Part shown: piece by piece, positions 6,942 through 15,095 of the stretch
Layout of the letters: each line of letters starts with the position of its first letter
How positions within the stretch are numbered: the stretch's first letter is position 1
Assembly: GCA_903865935.1 (NCBI GenBank)
Contig: CAIPLT010000047.1
Span: forward strand, 1-45,541
DNA: 45,541 nucleotides
Origin: Caldifarciminota bacterium
Lineage (GTDB): Bacteria > Hydrothermota > Tepidihabitantia > Tepidihabitantales > CAIPLT01
Reading direction: 5' to 3'
Made by a program: the position numbers and the translations under genes
Notes under the pieces: generated by a model
Database searches by the model: none
The model's input: the letters and a program-made list of their open reading frames with translations, nothing else
Told to the model about the DNA's origin: nothing

Positions 6942-9574
6942 TTTAATGCCTCCTGTGCCGATTTTAACCGATTAAGTTTATCCAAGTACTTCTCTTTGCG
7001 CTCGCGCTCGCGCTCGATTATGGTCGGTTTTGCCTTGTTCAAGAAATTTTCGTCGGATAACAGTTTTTCAATTTTCCCGAGTTCTTTTTGAATCGATGTA
7101 ATTTCATCGGATATCCGCGTCCGTTCAATCTCAAAATCAATCAAACCGGCTAATGGTACATAACATTCAATATTCTTTATGACAATTATTGAAGATTGGG
7201 CTGGTCTTTTTTTGGTGGATGCAAACTCGGATACTTTGGCTAATTCGAAAATCAGTTTACGATTTTCTTCGGCAAGCAAGAAATCGGCAAGCTTTGTATC
7301 ACTGGTATTAATCAGACACGGTACTTTTTTTGTGATGTCGATTCTCATTTCCGAGCGGATATTACGGATACCGACAATCAGCTCGCGCATTATTTCAATT
7401 TTATCAATCGCATATTTATCGATGGTGACGGGTTTGGGCCACTCTGATTTCATAATGCTCTCTGGTTGATAAGCAAAACGATGCCATAATTCCTCGGTTA
7501 AGAACGGCATAAATGGATGAAGCATCTGAATACAGCCCTTAAAAATTGTATCTAAAACCGACTTATCAGTTTGGTCACCATTCTTCTGGCGAATCTTACA
7601 AATTTCCAGATACCAGTCGCAGAACTCATGCCAGAAAAATGTATATAACGCCTGGGCAGCAACCGAAAAGGCAAAGCGGTCTAAAGCACTTGTTACGGTA
7701 TCGATCGTTTCGTTGTATTTGTTTAAAATCCAATGGTCAGTTGGTAATGAGGTAGTAATGGAGGAAAGAGGAGTTTTGCTCTCAATTCCCTGCTCTCTCA
7801 TTCCTGCAATCAGCCGACCAGCGTTCCAGATTTTATTGGTAAAGTTCCTGCCGATTTCAATTTTTTGTTCCCAGAACCGGTAACTCTGTGACTCGGTCTC
7901 CAGATAAGCAAGAGTAAACCGGTTTGCGCAGGCGCCGTATTTATCAATTAACACGACCGGGTCAATACCGATTCCTTTGGAACGGCTCATCCGCTCCCCG
8001 GTTTCTGCTAACACAGTCGAATGAATGTAAGTTTTATAAAATGGCACATCGTGCATGAACTCTAAACCAGACATAATCATTCTGGCAACCCATAAAAAGA
8101 TAATATCCGGGTCGGTCGTAAGTACATTGGTCGGATAAAACTGTTTTAAATCCTCAGTTTCCCGGGGCCAGCCCAGAGTCGAAAATGGCCAGAGCGCGGA
8201 CGAGAACCAGGTATCTAAGACATCTTCGTCCTGACGGATGTTTTTACTGTGGCAGGCGTCACATTCTTTCGGGTCTTCGCGCTTCACCATTATTTTATTA
8301 CAGTCATCGCAGTAGAATGCGGGTATCCGATGCCCCCACCAGAGCTGTCTGGATATACACCAGTCGCGCAGGTTATACATCCAGTCTAAATAAACTTTTT
8401 TCCAGCGCTCAGGATAAAATTTAGTTGTGCCGTCTTCGACTTTTTTAATTGCCGGTCCAGCCAATGGTTTGGTTTTTAGAAACCACTGCAAAGAGACCAT
8501 TGGTTCGGTCAATGTTTCACAGCGCACGCAGGTGCCAACCCGATGATGATAATCTTCAATCTTTTCTAAAAATCCCTGCGCTTCCAAATCCTGTATCACG
8601 AGTTCGCGGGATTTTTCTCTTGACATTCCCTGATATTTTACCGGTGCCTTATCAGTTATTTTCGCGTCTTCATCAATAACCTTGATGAATTCTAGTTTAT
8701 GTTTGTTACCGAGGTCAAAGTCAACCGGGTCGTGGGCCGGCGTTACTTTTACCGCACCAGTTCCAAACTTCATATCAACCGCAACATCCGCAATAATCGG
8801 TATTACTCTGCCGACCAGCGGTAAAATCACTTTTTTACCGACCAAATCTTTGTAACGGTCATCATCAGGATTGACCGCAATTGCGGTATCGCCGAGCATG
8901 GTCTCGGGTCGAGTTGTTGCAACCATAACATATTTATTTTTGCTGTCAGCTAACGGATACTTAATATACCATAATTTAGTTTTGGCTTCTTTGTATTTGA
9001 CTTCCAAGTCAGAAATAGAAGTGTGGCAACGCGGGCACCAGTTAACAATATAATACGCTTTGTAGATTAACCCTTTTTCATAATATCGGACAAATGCTTC
9101 GCGCACTGCCAGAGATAACTGTTCATCCATGGTAAAGCGGAGACGGGTCCAGTCGCAGGAAGCACCCAAGGTTTTTAACTGGTCAAGGATGATATTTGAA
9201 TGTTTCTCTTTCCATTCCCACGCAAGTTTTAGAAACGCTTCGCGACCGATATCAAATCGGGTTTTACCTTCCTTGGCCAATCGCTTCTCAATCTGGTTGT
9301 GGGTTGCGATGCTGGCGTGGTCAGTGCCTGGTAACCACAATGTTTCGTAACCCTGCAGTTTCTTAAAGCGGATAAGAATATCCTGTAAAGAATCCTGTAG
9401 CGCATGTCCCATATGCAAGACACCAGTAACATTCGGCGGCGGGATGACGATACAATATCTTGGCTTTTTACTTGTTAAGTCGGGAGTAAAAAACTTATTA
9501 TCCAGCCAGAACTGATACCATTTTTTCTCGACTGATTTTGGCTCGTAACGGGTTGGAAATTCTGGATTACTCAT
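6938..9574 (-). CDS. valS: Valyl-tRNA synthetase
   Basis: The 878-residue class I synthetase charges tRNA-Val with valine. The HIGH motif is HMGH at residues 54-57 (PPPNVTGVLHMGHALQ), the editing domain has 'TTRPETMLGDTAIAVNPDDDRY', the catalytic core has 'CISRQLWWGHRIPA', and the KMSKS motif is RMSRS near residue 528. A zinc-knuckle-like CDDC...CDAC lies before 'DEDVLDTWFSSALWPFSTLGWP'. The C-terminal ~70 residues form the usual ValS coiled coil (RISDEITSIQKELGKIEKLL). I choose ATG 9574: a consensus promoter ends seven bases upstream, and the nearby ATG at 9583 lies inside the -10 box, so longer ORF starts cannot be used by this transcript. It heads an operon with the OmpA-like and DUF5683-like genes. 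Confidence 0.97.
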   Translation of the reverse strand: MSNPEFPTRYEPKSVEKKWYQFWLDNKFFTPDLTSKKPRYCIVIPPPNVTGVLHMGHALQDSLQDILIRFKKLQGYETLWLPGTDHASIATHNQIEKRLAKEGKTRFDIGREAFLKLAWEWKEKHSNIILDQLKTLGASCDWTRLRFTMDEQLSLAVREAFVRYYEKGLIYKAYYIVNWCPRCHTSISDLEVKYKEAKTKLWYIKYPLADSKNKYVMVATTRPETMLGDTAIAVNPDDDRYKDLVGKKVILPLVGRVIPIIADVAVDMKFGTGAVKVTPAHDPVDFDLGNKHKLEFIKVIDEDAKITDKAPVKYQGMSREKSRELVIQDLEAQGFLEKIEDYHHRVGTCVRCETLTEPMVSLQWFLKTKPLAGPAIKKVEDGTTKFYPERWKKVYLDWMYNLRDWCISRQLWWGHRIPAFYCDDCNKIMVKREDPKECDACHSKNIRQDEDVLDTWFSSALWPFSTLGWPRETEDLKQFYPTNVLTTDPDIIFLWVARMIMSGLEFMHDVPFYKTYIHSTVLAETGERMSRSKGIGIDPVVLIDKYGACANRFTLAYLETESQSYRFWEQKIEIGRNFTNKIWNAGRLIAGMREQGIESKTPLSSITTSLPTDHWILNKYNETIDTVTSALDRFAFSVAAQALYTFFWHEFCDWYLEICKIRQKNGDQTDKSVLDTIFKGCIQMLHPFMPFLTEELWHRFAYQPESIMKSEWPKPVTIDKYAIDKIEIMRELIVGIRNIRSEMRIDITKKVPCLINTSDTKLADFLLAEENRKLIFELAKVSEFASTKKRPAQSSIIVIKNIECYVPLAGLIDFEIERTRISDEITSIQKELGKIEKLLSDENFLNKAKPTIIERERERKEKYLDKLNRLKSAQEALK

Positions 9575-9581
9575 AATTTTC

Positions 9582-9609
9582 ATTATAAGGAAATTAAAAG
9601 AGGTGTCAA
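9582..9609 (-). promoter_or_regulatory. Promoter of valS, implying a leaderless mRNA
   Basis: On the minus strand TTGACA (9609-9604) and a perfect TATAAT (9587-9582) are 16 bases apart. Only seven bases separate the -10 box from the ATG at 9574, so transcription should begin at or next to the A of the start codon. No Shine-Dalgarno sequence is present. Confidence 0.8.
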
Positions 9610-9635
9610 CCCCGCACCGATGCATACGGGTGCAG
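9604..9635. repeat. Palindromic GC-rich element, copy 1
   Basis: CCCCGCACCGATGCATACG is followed by GGTGC, giving an imperfect hairpin (GCACC/GGTGC). Its first 18 bases, TGTCAACCCCGCACCGAT, are identical to 17910-17927, and its core is clearly related to the hairpin at 22063-22086. The left edge supplies the valS -35 box. Confidence 0.6.
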
Positions 9636-9704
9636 AAATGAGAATTCAATAATATAGAAATGACTCGCAAGTAATGAGCATAGGTGCGTGGGACAACTAT
9701 TTAA

Positions 9705-9720
9705 AGGGGTTACAACCCCT
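9705..9720 (-). terminator. Possible weak terminator of the 9775-11163 gene
   Basis: AGGGGTT pairs with AACCCCT with almost no loop, and on the minus strand it is followed by TTTAAATA. The short loop and poor T tract make this weak. Confidence 0.35.
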
Positions 9721-9774
9721 CATTAAATTAACGCGATCGATTATAGTTTAGAATTAAATATTTTTACGCAATCA

Positions 9775-11163
9775 CTAATCCCTTATCAAGAGAACTTTAG
9801 TAGTTGTTGGATTTGACAGTTCAGTAGTTTTTAAGAAATAGACACCCGATGGTAAAATCAGGTTTTGGTCATCTTTACCATTCCAGATCAATAGCGAATT
9901 ACCAGAAAGCGTTTTGACTAATGAGCCATTGGTATTATAGATTTCAATATTAAGTTTTCGATTTGACGAGGAAGAAATTTGCAGATAGGATTTGAAGGGA
10001 TTGGGAAAGATGTTAAGGGTCTTATAGTAAGTTATCGGTCTTGTCTCTTCGATATTTAATATTCGTGCCTGGAAAATACTGTCGGCTATGTAACTTTGCC
10101 AGGCGAGTTGAGTTGTATCGCGATTTGTTGCGGGCGCACCAGCCGCGCCATACGGCGCAGCAATCACAGCATAACAGAAGGTGGCGGTTGCGGACGGTGC
10201 GAGATTTAAAGGTCCGGAAGACATAAGAAATCGTTTATCGTTGGGTGTTAAATCGACTGAATCATATGGTTGATAGGCCCCGGTTTGATAATTATAACCG
10301 GCTAAAGTAAGATATTGATTATTGTCGCCCGTTGGGTCAATGTCTAGCGTAAATATTTTAAAGGCACTGAGCGTAAGACCAGCGGGTGCAGAAAGTAATC
10401 TCATTGCAAGAGCGCCGGGAGTACCTCCTGCCCATGTTGCACTGACCGGTTCTAAATTATTATTATCATACATAAAGCCCGTATTTTTTACTCTAATGGT
10501 CTGTGAACCGACAGTAAAGTAGCGGTCGTGAATAAACCCGACCATATCATCAGTCGCATCGCCAATATCACCGTCCATAACAATTCCCATATAGAGATTA
10601 TCTAATGAATAAGCATTACTGTTAATCAAATCATATTTTAAGAAAAAGAAATCTTTAGTTAACGTATCGGAAAAACCATAAACGGTTAAAGCGACATCAA
10701 TGCCAATCGGTCGTCCAGGTGAAGTATGGTAAACCGGGTCAGAATCACCAAAACAAGACCATAAATCCATATTTGACCGAGGTATCTGGGGTGCCATTGG
10801 AAATCTACTTAAGGGCGGTGGCCAATCTCCTGGATATTGATAAATACGGTCTAATGCATTTGCGTAACCAGCACGCCAATATTGGCATAGAGTTGGTATC
10901 ATTTCACTGGTCCCGGAGTTCGGATTATATCCCAAAGTGACCAGTGATTCTGGACCAATCGTTGCACCAATCCAAGTGCCAGCACCATAGATATAAAAAT
11001 TTTTCAGTGGATAAGGCCAGTAACCACCAGGTCCAGTAACACCATAACCCCAAGTACCATTATTTTCGATTTTACAGCGCCAGTGATTTACAGAGATTGA
11101 GTCTAAATCCCATATTGCGAAAATTACAGTTGGCAGGATAAATAATAACAGATATTTTTTCAT
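9775..11163 (-). CDS. Exported protein of unknown fold with sorting tail
   Basis: The 462-residue protein starts with a signal peptide (MKKYLLLFILPTVIFA). The ~370-residue body is rich in Gly, Tyr, Pro and Asp (for example 'NNGTWGYGVTGPGGYWPYP', 'VMDGDIGDATDDMVGF') and I do not recognise a named domain. The last ~80 residues form a sorting domain: 'LNIFPNPFKSYLQISSS', 'IEIYNTNGSLVKTLSG', 'LPSGVYFLKT', ending KVLLIRD. The start at 11163 is fixed by GGGAGG at 11173-11168; a longer ORF reaching 11235 would begin inside the promoter. A hairpin sits directly upstream of the ribosome binding site. It is probably secreted and surface-bound; I see no catalytic motif. It seems to be monocistronic. Confidence 0.85.
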   Translation of the reverse strand: MKKYLLLFILPTVIFAIWDLDSISVNHWRCKIENNGTWGYGVTGPGGYWPYPLKNFYIYGAGTWIGATIGPESLVTLGYNPNSGTSEMIPTLCQYWRAGYANALDRIYQYPGDWPPPLSRFPMAPQIPRSNMDLWSCFGDSDPVYHTSPGRPIGIDVALTVYGFSDTLTKDFFFLKYDLINSNAYSLDNLYMGIVMDGDIGDATDDMVGFIHDRYFTVGSQTIRVKNTGFMYDNNNLEPVSATWAGGTPGALAMRLLSAPAGLTLSAFKIFTLDIDPTGDNNQYLTLAGYNYQTGAYQPYDSVDLTPNDKRFLMSSGPLNLAPSATATFCYAVIAAPYGAAGAPATNRDTTQLAWQSYIADSIFQARILNIEETRPITYYKTLNIFPNPFKSYLQISSSSNRKLNIEIYNTNGSLVKTLSGNSLLIWNGKDDQNLILPSGVYFLKTTELSNPTTTKVLLIRD

Positions 11164-11167
11164 ACTA

Positions 11168-11235
11168 CCTCCCAGGTTTATTTTTATAAACCTATAGTAG
11201 TCATATAAATATAATGTTAATATAATTTTTGTCAA
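11168..11235 (-). promoter_or_regulatory. Promoter and 5' hairpin next to the ribosome binding site
   Basis: Minus-strand TTGACA (11235-11230) and TATATT (11213-11208) are 16 bases apart. The short leader contains a perfect seven-pair hairpin, AGGTTTA with TAAACCT over a six-base loop (11193-11174), whose last base touches the GGGAGG site (11173-11168). Confidence 0.65.
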
Positions 11236-11374
11236 GGGTTTTTAAATATTACTGAATAAGTCTAGAAATTTCTCATGACACAGATTAAAAAGAGATTTCG
11301 CCGATTAAAAGTATTTGAGAATATTGAGTTTTTTTAAGGGGTGCGACTCCTGATTTAATAAATAGGTACGCGGG

Positions 11375-12100
11375 TTAGTCGCTGAGCTTAACAAACCGTA
11401 GGATAATTTTTTCAATCCGATTGCGGTTGAGATAAAAGAGCAGGATAAAAACCGCGATGACAATGATAAAAATTATCCATTGCTGGAAATTAAAAGTTGC
11501 GGCTTTGGCGCCAATCAGATTATTGATGACATTACTCGGCGTGCGTGCGATGACCGCCATTATTAAAAATACCAGAAATGGCATCGCGGTTAAACCCGAC
11601 AGATAAAAAAGGATGTCACCTAAAGGAGTGACCGGTAATAATAACAGAACAAAAATAATGAATGGTCCCTTGGTTATCACATAGCGGTCAAAACGGTTCA
11701 TATTTTCGTGAGAAATAAATAACTGCAGAAGTCCGCGACCGAAAATCCGCCCAATCCAGAAAGTGAGTGTTGCACCGATTATGACACCCAGCATGCAATA
11801 TAATATGCCGCGCAGGGCGCCAAATAGATAACCGCCGACAAATCCGATAATATGACCGGGAATCGGCGCAATAATAATCTGGAGTACCTGCAGTCCGACA
11901 AGAATTATCGGGGCACGGACACCATAACTGGTTACAAAAGCACGAATTTTTTGCTGGTCAAGAAAAGTTGTTAGTAAATTGGGATACCGCTTGTTGAGAA
12001 AAACTGCGGCAAGAATAATTATTGCTATAAGTGAAAACAGATAAAGATAAGCAATCCAACCTCTTTTGGGTTTTTGTTCGGTTGGTTGTACGGCGACCAT
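11375..12100 (-). CDS. TVP38/TMEM64 (DedA superfamily) membrane protein
   Basis: The 241-residue integral membrane protein has a basic N-terminus and about six hydrophobic segments. The conserved SNARE-associated (VTT) region is visible as 'IIIAPIPGHIIGFVGGYLFGALRGILYCMLGVIIGATLTFWIGRIFGRG' and 'LLLLPVTPLGDILFYLSGLTAM'. Members of this superfamily act in lipid or small-molecule transport across membranes; the exact substrate here is unknown. It follows phoU after 15 bases and is probably in the same transcript. No strong ribosome binding site is seen before ATG 12100. The tail after the last helix is short and basic. Confidence 0.88.
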   Translation of the reverse strand: MVAVQPTEQKPKRGWIAYLYLFSLIAIIILAAVFLNKRYPNLLTTFLDQQKIRAFVTSYGVRAPIILVGLQVLQIIIAPIPGHIIGFVGGYLFGALRGILYCMLGVIIGATLTFWIGRIFGRGLLQLFISHENMNRFDRYVITKGPFIIFVLLLLPVTPLGDILFYLSGLTAMPFLVFLIMAVIARTPSNVINNLIGAKAATFNFQQWIIFIIVIAVFILLFYLNRNRIEKIILRFVKLSD

Positions 12101-12115
12101 TAAAAAAGCGGCTGA

Positions 12116-12766
12116 TTACTCGGGTCGATAACCAAGGCGATGGAACGGATTGACCACCGATGATGCGACATTTTTCAAGTGTGCCGATACTCTTTTTAAG
12201 AACCGCGCTAAAAGTGCATAAATTACCGCTTCACGACCATTGAGCGTATTGTCATTCAAGATGTCTTCAATAATCTTTTCGATTTCCGGTGCCAGGCGCG
12301 CGTGGACTTCCATAACCTTCTGCGCTGTCTCAATATTTGCTTCCTTAAATGCGATTATCGTATCGGCAAAATTACTCGTAATCGTCTCTTCGATTTTACG
12401 AATACGGTCAATATAGGGTCCGCGCAAAAGTTCCGGATAATGATGAGCAAGTTCAATCAGGTTTTTCGCATAATCGCCGATGCGTTCAATGTCGACAATT
12501 ATTGTAACCAGAATCAAGGAGCTGGTAATATCCTGACGGGGATTGATTGAAAGATGTTCGACCACTTTTTTACGGACATTGATCTGCATTTCGTTGAGCT
12601 GCTGGTCAAGCTGGTAGATGTCCGCGACTTCTTTTTCATTATCCATTAAAACCCGCATCGAGAATATATACATATCCTTGGTGGTATCAAGCATTTTATC
12701 GACTTCTTCAGTCGCTTCCTTTAAAAGGGTGGTTTTGGTCCATCCTCTAAAAAAATCAGTTAACAT
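12116..12766 (-). CDS. phoU: PhoU-domain phosphate regulator
   Basis: The 216-residue all-alpha protein has the PhoU pattern: 'EVADIYQLDQQLNEMQINVRKKVVEHL', 'LILVTIIVDIERIGDYAKNLIELA' (the E-R-IGD-A-N metal-binding motif) and a second helical bundle ending 'RVSAHLKNVASSVV'. PhoU proteins restrain phosphate uptake and signalling. The next gene upstream is a Na+/phosphate symporter, which fits control of that transporter; some bacteria fuse PhoU to it. ATG 12766 has GAGGAGG just upstream. A promoter with an internal palindrome lies at 12810-12838. It heads a two-gene unit with the DedA-like gene. Confidence 0.88.
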   Translation of the reverse strand: MLTDFFRGWTKTTLLKEATEEVDKMLDTTKDMYIFSMRVLMDNEKEVADIYQLDQQLNEMQINVRKKVVEHLSINPRQDITSSLILVTIIVDIERIGDYAKNLIELAHHYPELLRGPYIDRIRKIEETITSNFADTIIAFKEANIETAQKVMEVHARLAPEIEKIIEDILNDNTLNGREAVIYALLARFLKRVSAHLKNVASSVVNPFHRLGYRPE

Positions 12767-12809
12767 ATTTCCTCCTCAAATTTAAACTACGATAACACGA
12801 AAGAGTGTA

Positions 12810-12838
12810 AATATAATAATCACTTATGTGATTGGAAA
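12810..12838 (-). promoter_or_regulatory. Weak promoter of phoU with an internal operator-like palindrome
   Basis: Minus-strand TTTCCA (12838-12833) and TATATT (12815-12810) are 17 bases apart. The spacer holds the perfect palindrome AATCACTTATGTGATT (12818-12833; six-base arms, four-base centre), in a place where a bound protein would block RNA polymerase. It is not the CRP half-site order (GTGA...TCAC). Confidence 0.45.
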
Positions 12839-12862
12839 CATCAGATTTTCGTATCAGTGTTT

Positions 12863-13951
12863 TCATTTTAGTTTAGTTAATAAAAATATTCCAATTGGTA
12901 TCAAATAAAAAGTGACGGCAATAAATACAATTGCCAGAGCTCGGTTTTTACCGGCAAATTTACCTAGTCCTAAAGCCAAAGATATCGGCACAATCCTTGC
13001 CGGATACCAGATGCAACAGCCGATTACATTAAATAGGGTGTGGGCAAATGCGACTTGTATCGCTAAAACATTACCGGTCACAAGTGAAGCTAAAATTGCC
13101 GTGACCGTTGTGCCGATATTAGCACCCAGTGTATATGGATATATCTTGTAAATTGTCAAAATGCCCGCACCGACCAAAGGTACAACCAGCGAAGTGGTAA
13201 CCGACGAGGACTGAATGGTACCGGTTAATAAAAGACCTAAAAGAAAACTCTGGGCAGGTCCGCCAAAAAGGTATTTATCCATAATCACTTCAATACGGCG
13301 GGTGGTCAGAGTTTTTATAGCATCAACCATAAATTTCAATGCGACGAATAATACGACGATTGCAACACTAACAATAATCCAACCTTTATTTGCCATCAGC
13401 TTAATCACCTGCGAGCCCACCGGGTCAATTACAAATTTCAAAGGACTGCCGATGTGCATGCCGCCGATTCCGGCAAAAGCTTTAGCCATAATTCCCGATG
13501 CAGTTCTTAAAATGTGAAAATTTAGTTCGAGCGGAAAAAGAACTAAGACGGTTAAAATATTAAAGAAGTCATGCACGACTGCCGCGGGAAATGCTCTTTG
13601 AAACTCCTGTTTCCTAGTGATGTGAGTAAGTGATACCAAAACATTGGTTACGGTTGTGCCAATATTTGCACCCATAATAATCGGAATCGCTTGAGTGATA
13701 CTAAGCGTGCCAGATGCAACCAGACCGACCGTGATGGAAGTGGTTGCAGATGAGCTTTGAACAATTGCGGTGACAAAAAGTCCAACCAACAGACCAATTA
13801 ATGGATTGGAAGTTATGGAAATTAATTTAGAAGTGAAACCGCCACCCAGCAGCTGTAATCCGTCTCCTAATAAAGTGATACTGAGTAAAAATGCATATAG
13901 AGAGACTAATAAAACTGCCACCCATAATATTTTCTTATTTGTACTGTTCAT
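12863..13951 (-). CDS. Na+/phosphate (NptA/PNaS family) symporter
   Basis: The 362-residue membrane protein carries the duplicated Na/Pi-cotransporter repeat. Repeat one has 'AIVQSSSATTSITVGLVASG' and 'GANIGTTVTNVL'; repeat two has 'TGTIQSSSVTTSLVVPLVGAG' and 'GANIGTTVTAILASL'. The QSSS motifs of the two inverted repeats build the substrate site. It imports phosphate, or a related anion, with sodium. Unlike many bacterial members it has no C-terminal PhoU domain; the separate phoU gene downstream probably fills this role. The ATG at 13951 has no Shine-Dalgarno site, and a stop codon lies in frame just upstream, so it is the first possible start. Predicted leader length is about 28 bases. Confidence 0.93.
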   Translation of the reverse strand: MNSTNKKILWVAVLLVSLYAFLLSITLLGDGLQLLGGGFTSKLISITSNPLIGLLVGLFVTAIVQSSSATTSITVGLVASGTLSITQAIPIIMGANIGTTVTNVLVSLTHITRKQEFQRAFPAAVVHDFFNILTVLVLFPLELNFHILRTASGIMAKAFAGIGGMHIGSPLKFVIDPVGSQVIKLMANKGWIIVSVAIVVLFVALKFMVDAIKTLTTRRIEVIMDKYLFGGPAQSFLLGLLLTGTIQSSSVTTSLVVPLVGAGILTIYKIYPYTLGANIGTTVTAILASLVTGNVLAIQVAFAHTLFNVIGCCIWYPARIVPISLALGLGKFAGKNRALAIVFIAVTFYLIPIGIFLLTKLK

Positions 13952-13986
13952 AAATACTGACTAATTCGGTTGATTAATAATATGCT

Positions 13987-14014
13987 ATAATATGAATTAG
14001 TTTTCAATTGTCAA
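13987..14014 (-). promoter_or_regulatory. Promoter of the Na+/phosphate symporter
   Basis: Minus-strand TTGACA (14014-14009) and TATTAT (13992-13987) are 16 bases apart, 35 bases before the ATG. It starts right after the stop codon of the comF remnant. Confidence 0.7.
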
Positions 14015-14019
14015 TACTC

Positions 14020-14316
14020 TTAGACATCAGCCGTTGTAACCACTACACCATATACTTCAGCCGCACCATTTTCAACAAGTGTTTTCGCCGCTTCGGTCAT
14101 GGTTGCACAAGTATGACTTTTCGGTAAACCGCAAACCGAACAGACACCAAGAGCTGAGGTGGTAATCTGAGTAAAACATTTATTGCAGATTATACCGGTT
14201 TCGATATCTTTGTCACAGCCAAAACAACGTGGTGGGAATATAAAATCCAATAATGAATGATAAAAAGACTTTATTGGACCAATTAAAAGATTATTACCAA
14301 TGCGTCGTTGGAACAA
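14020..14316 (-). CDS. comF: Internally deleted ComF (double zinc ribbon joined to the last helix of the phosphoribosyltransferase domain)
   Basis: This 98-residue product matches both ends of ComF but not its middle. Residues ~20-70 are the N-terminal double zinc ribbon: 'LLDFIFPPRCFGCDKDIETG', CNKC, then 'GVCSVCGLPKSHTC'. Directly after it comes 'ATMTEAAKTLVENGAAEVYGVVV', which is the C-terminal end of the phosphoribosyltransferase domain, normally preceded by 'DDVxTTGAT'. The ~120-130 residues between, including the PRPP loop, are missing in frame. Family members are about 220-240 residues and help DNA uptake and processing. The product cannot bind PRPP as usual, so it is a pseudogene, a zinc-ribbon-only protein, or an assembly deletion. 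It is the last gene of the M20-M50-lgt unit, three bases after lgt. Confidence 0.8.
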   Translation of the reverse strand: MFQRRIGNNLLIGPIKSFYHSLLDFIFPPRCFGCDKDIETGIICNKCFTQITTSALGVCSVCGLPKSHTCATMTEAAKTLVENGAAEVYGVVVTTADV

Positions 14317-14319
14317 GCG

Positions 14320-15093
14320 TTATGCAGTGCGCTTCTTTTTAAGGATATATATAGTAAATATAACCGCTACGATGAAGAGAGTTAATGCGATTATCTGATT
14401 GGTCCAGAAATTGGCGCTGTTCTCATAATACCTTACAAAATCAATGCCAAATCTAAACAACGCATAAAACATCATAATAATTCCAAAGAGCAGTCCGTCT
14501 TTTAAATGTTTTTTCTCTAATTTCAACGCGACTATAAAAAGAATAAACCCTGCTAAAGATGAATATAGTTGAGTTGGGTGAATTGGTATTGGTCTGCGAA
14601 AAGTGTCTCCAGCGGGGCATTGGAGCGGAAAAATTACCCCCAGAAATGAATGTGTCGGTTTACCAAAACAACAACCGTTAAGAAAACAACCGATTCGAGT
14701 CAGCCCTTCACCCAAGACAATCGCAGGGGCAGCCGCATCGAGCATTTTTAATATCGGCATTTTTCCTTTTCGGATATATATGATACCGACCACGAGTGCT
14801 GACACGAACCCACCAAAGAACATTAATCCGCCCAGTCCACCATGCCAGAAGTCAATAATGCTAATTAAATGATGATCAAAATCGGACCAGTGCAAAATCA
14901 CATAGAGCAGACGAGCACCGACTACCACCATAATCAGAGTCAGAAGCGCCAGGTCAGTGATTTTACTTGATTCAACACCAAATTTCTTTGCCCGCATTTC
15001 AACTAGCTTGGTACCGATCAAAAATGAGATGAATAAAAGTACGCCATATGAATATATATGAAAATTACCTATTCTTAATATTGTTGGATACAT
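14320..15093 (-). CDS. lgt: Prolipoprotein diacylglyceryl transferase
   Basis: The 257-residue polytopic inner-membrane enzyme moves diacylglycerol from phosphatidylglycerol to the lipobox cysteine of prolipoproteins. The Lgt signature is at residues ~133-144 (RIGCFLNGCCFG), with 'GARLLYVILHW' and 'HGGLGGLMFFGG' before it and 'HPTQLYSSLAGF' after it. Seven hydrophobic segments fit the family, as does the length. It starts two bases after the M50 protease stop and is followed closely by the comF remnant, so all are one transcript. A likely client in this window is the lipoprotein cyclophilin at 24217. Confidence 0.96.
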   Translation of the reverse strand: MYPTILRIGNFHIYSYGVLLFISFLIGTKLVEMRAKKFGVESSKITDLALLTLIMVVVGARLLYVILHWSDFDHHLISIIDFWHGGLGGLMFFGGFVSALVVGIIYIRKGKMPILKMLDAAAPAIVLGEGLTRIGCFLNGCCFGKPTHSFLGVIFPLQCPAGDTFRRPIPIHPTQLYSSLAGFILFIVALKLEKKHLKDGLLFGIIMMFYALFRFGIDFVRYYENSANFWTNQIIALTLFIVAVIFTIYILKKKRTA

Positions 15094-15095
15094 AA

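Noticed and set aside
9581-9670. Longer N-terminus of valS (upstream starts to 9670, and ATG 9583)
   Set aside because: The added residues do not resemble ValS, and the ATG at 9583 is part of the -10 box, so it would not be in the mRNA.
11337-11352. Hairpin AGGGGT/ACTCCT as a terminator of the DedA-like gene
   Set aside because: The stem needs a G-T pair on one strand or a mismatch on the other, and on the minus strand it is followed by A residues, not T.
12818-12833. CRP/FNR binding site
   Set aside because: The half-sites are in the opposite order (ATCAC...GTGAT) with a four-base centre.
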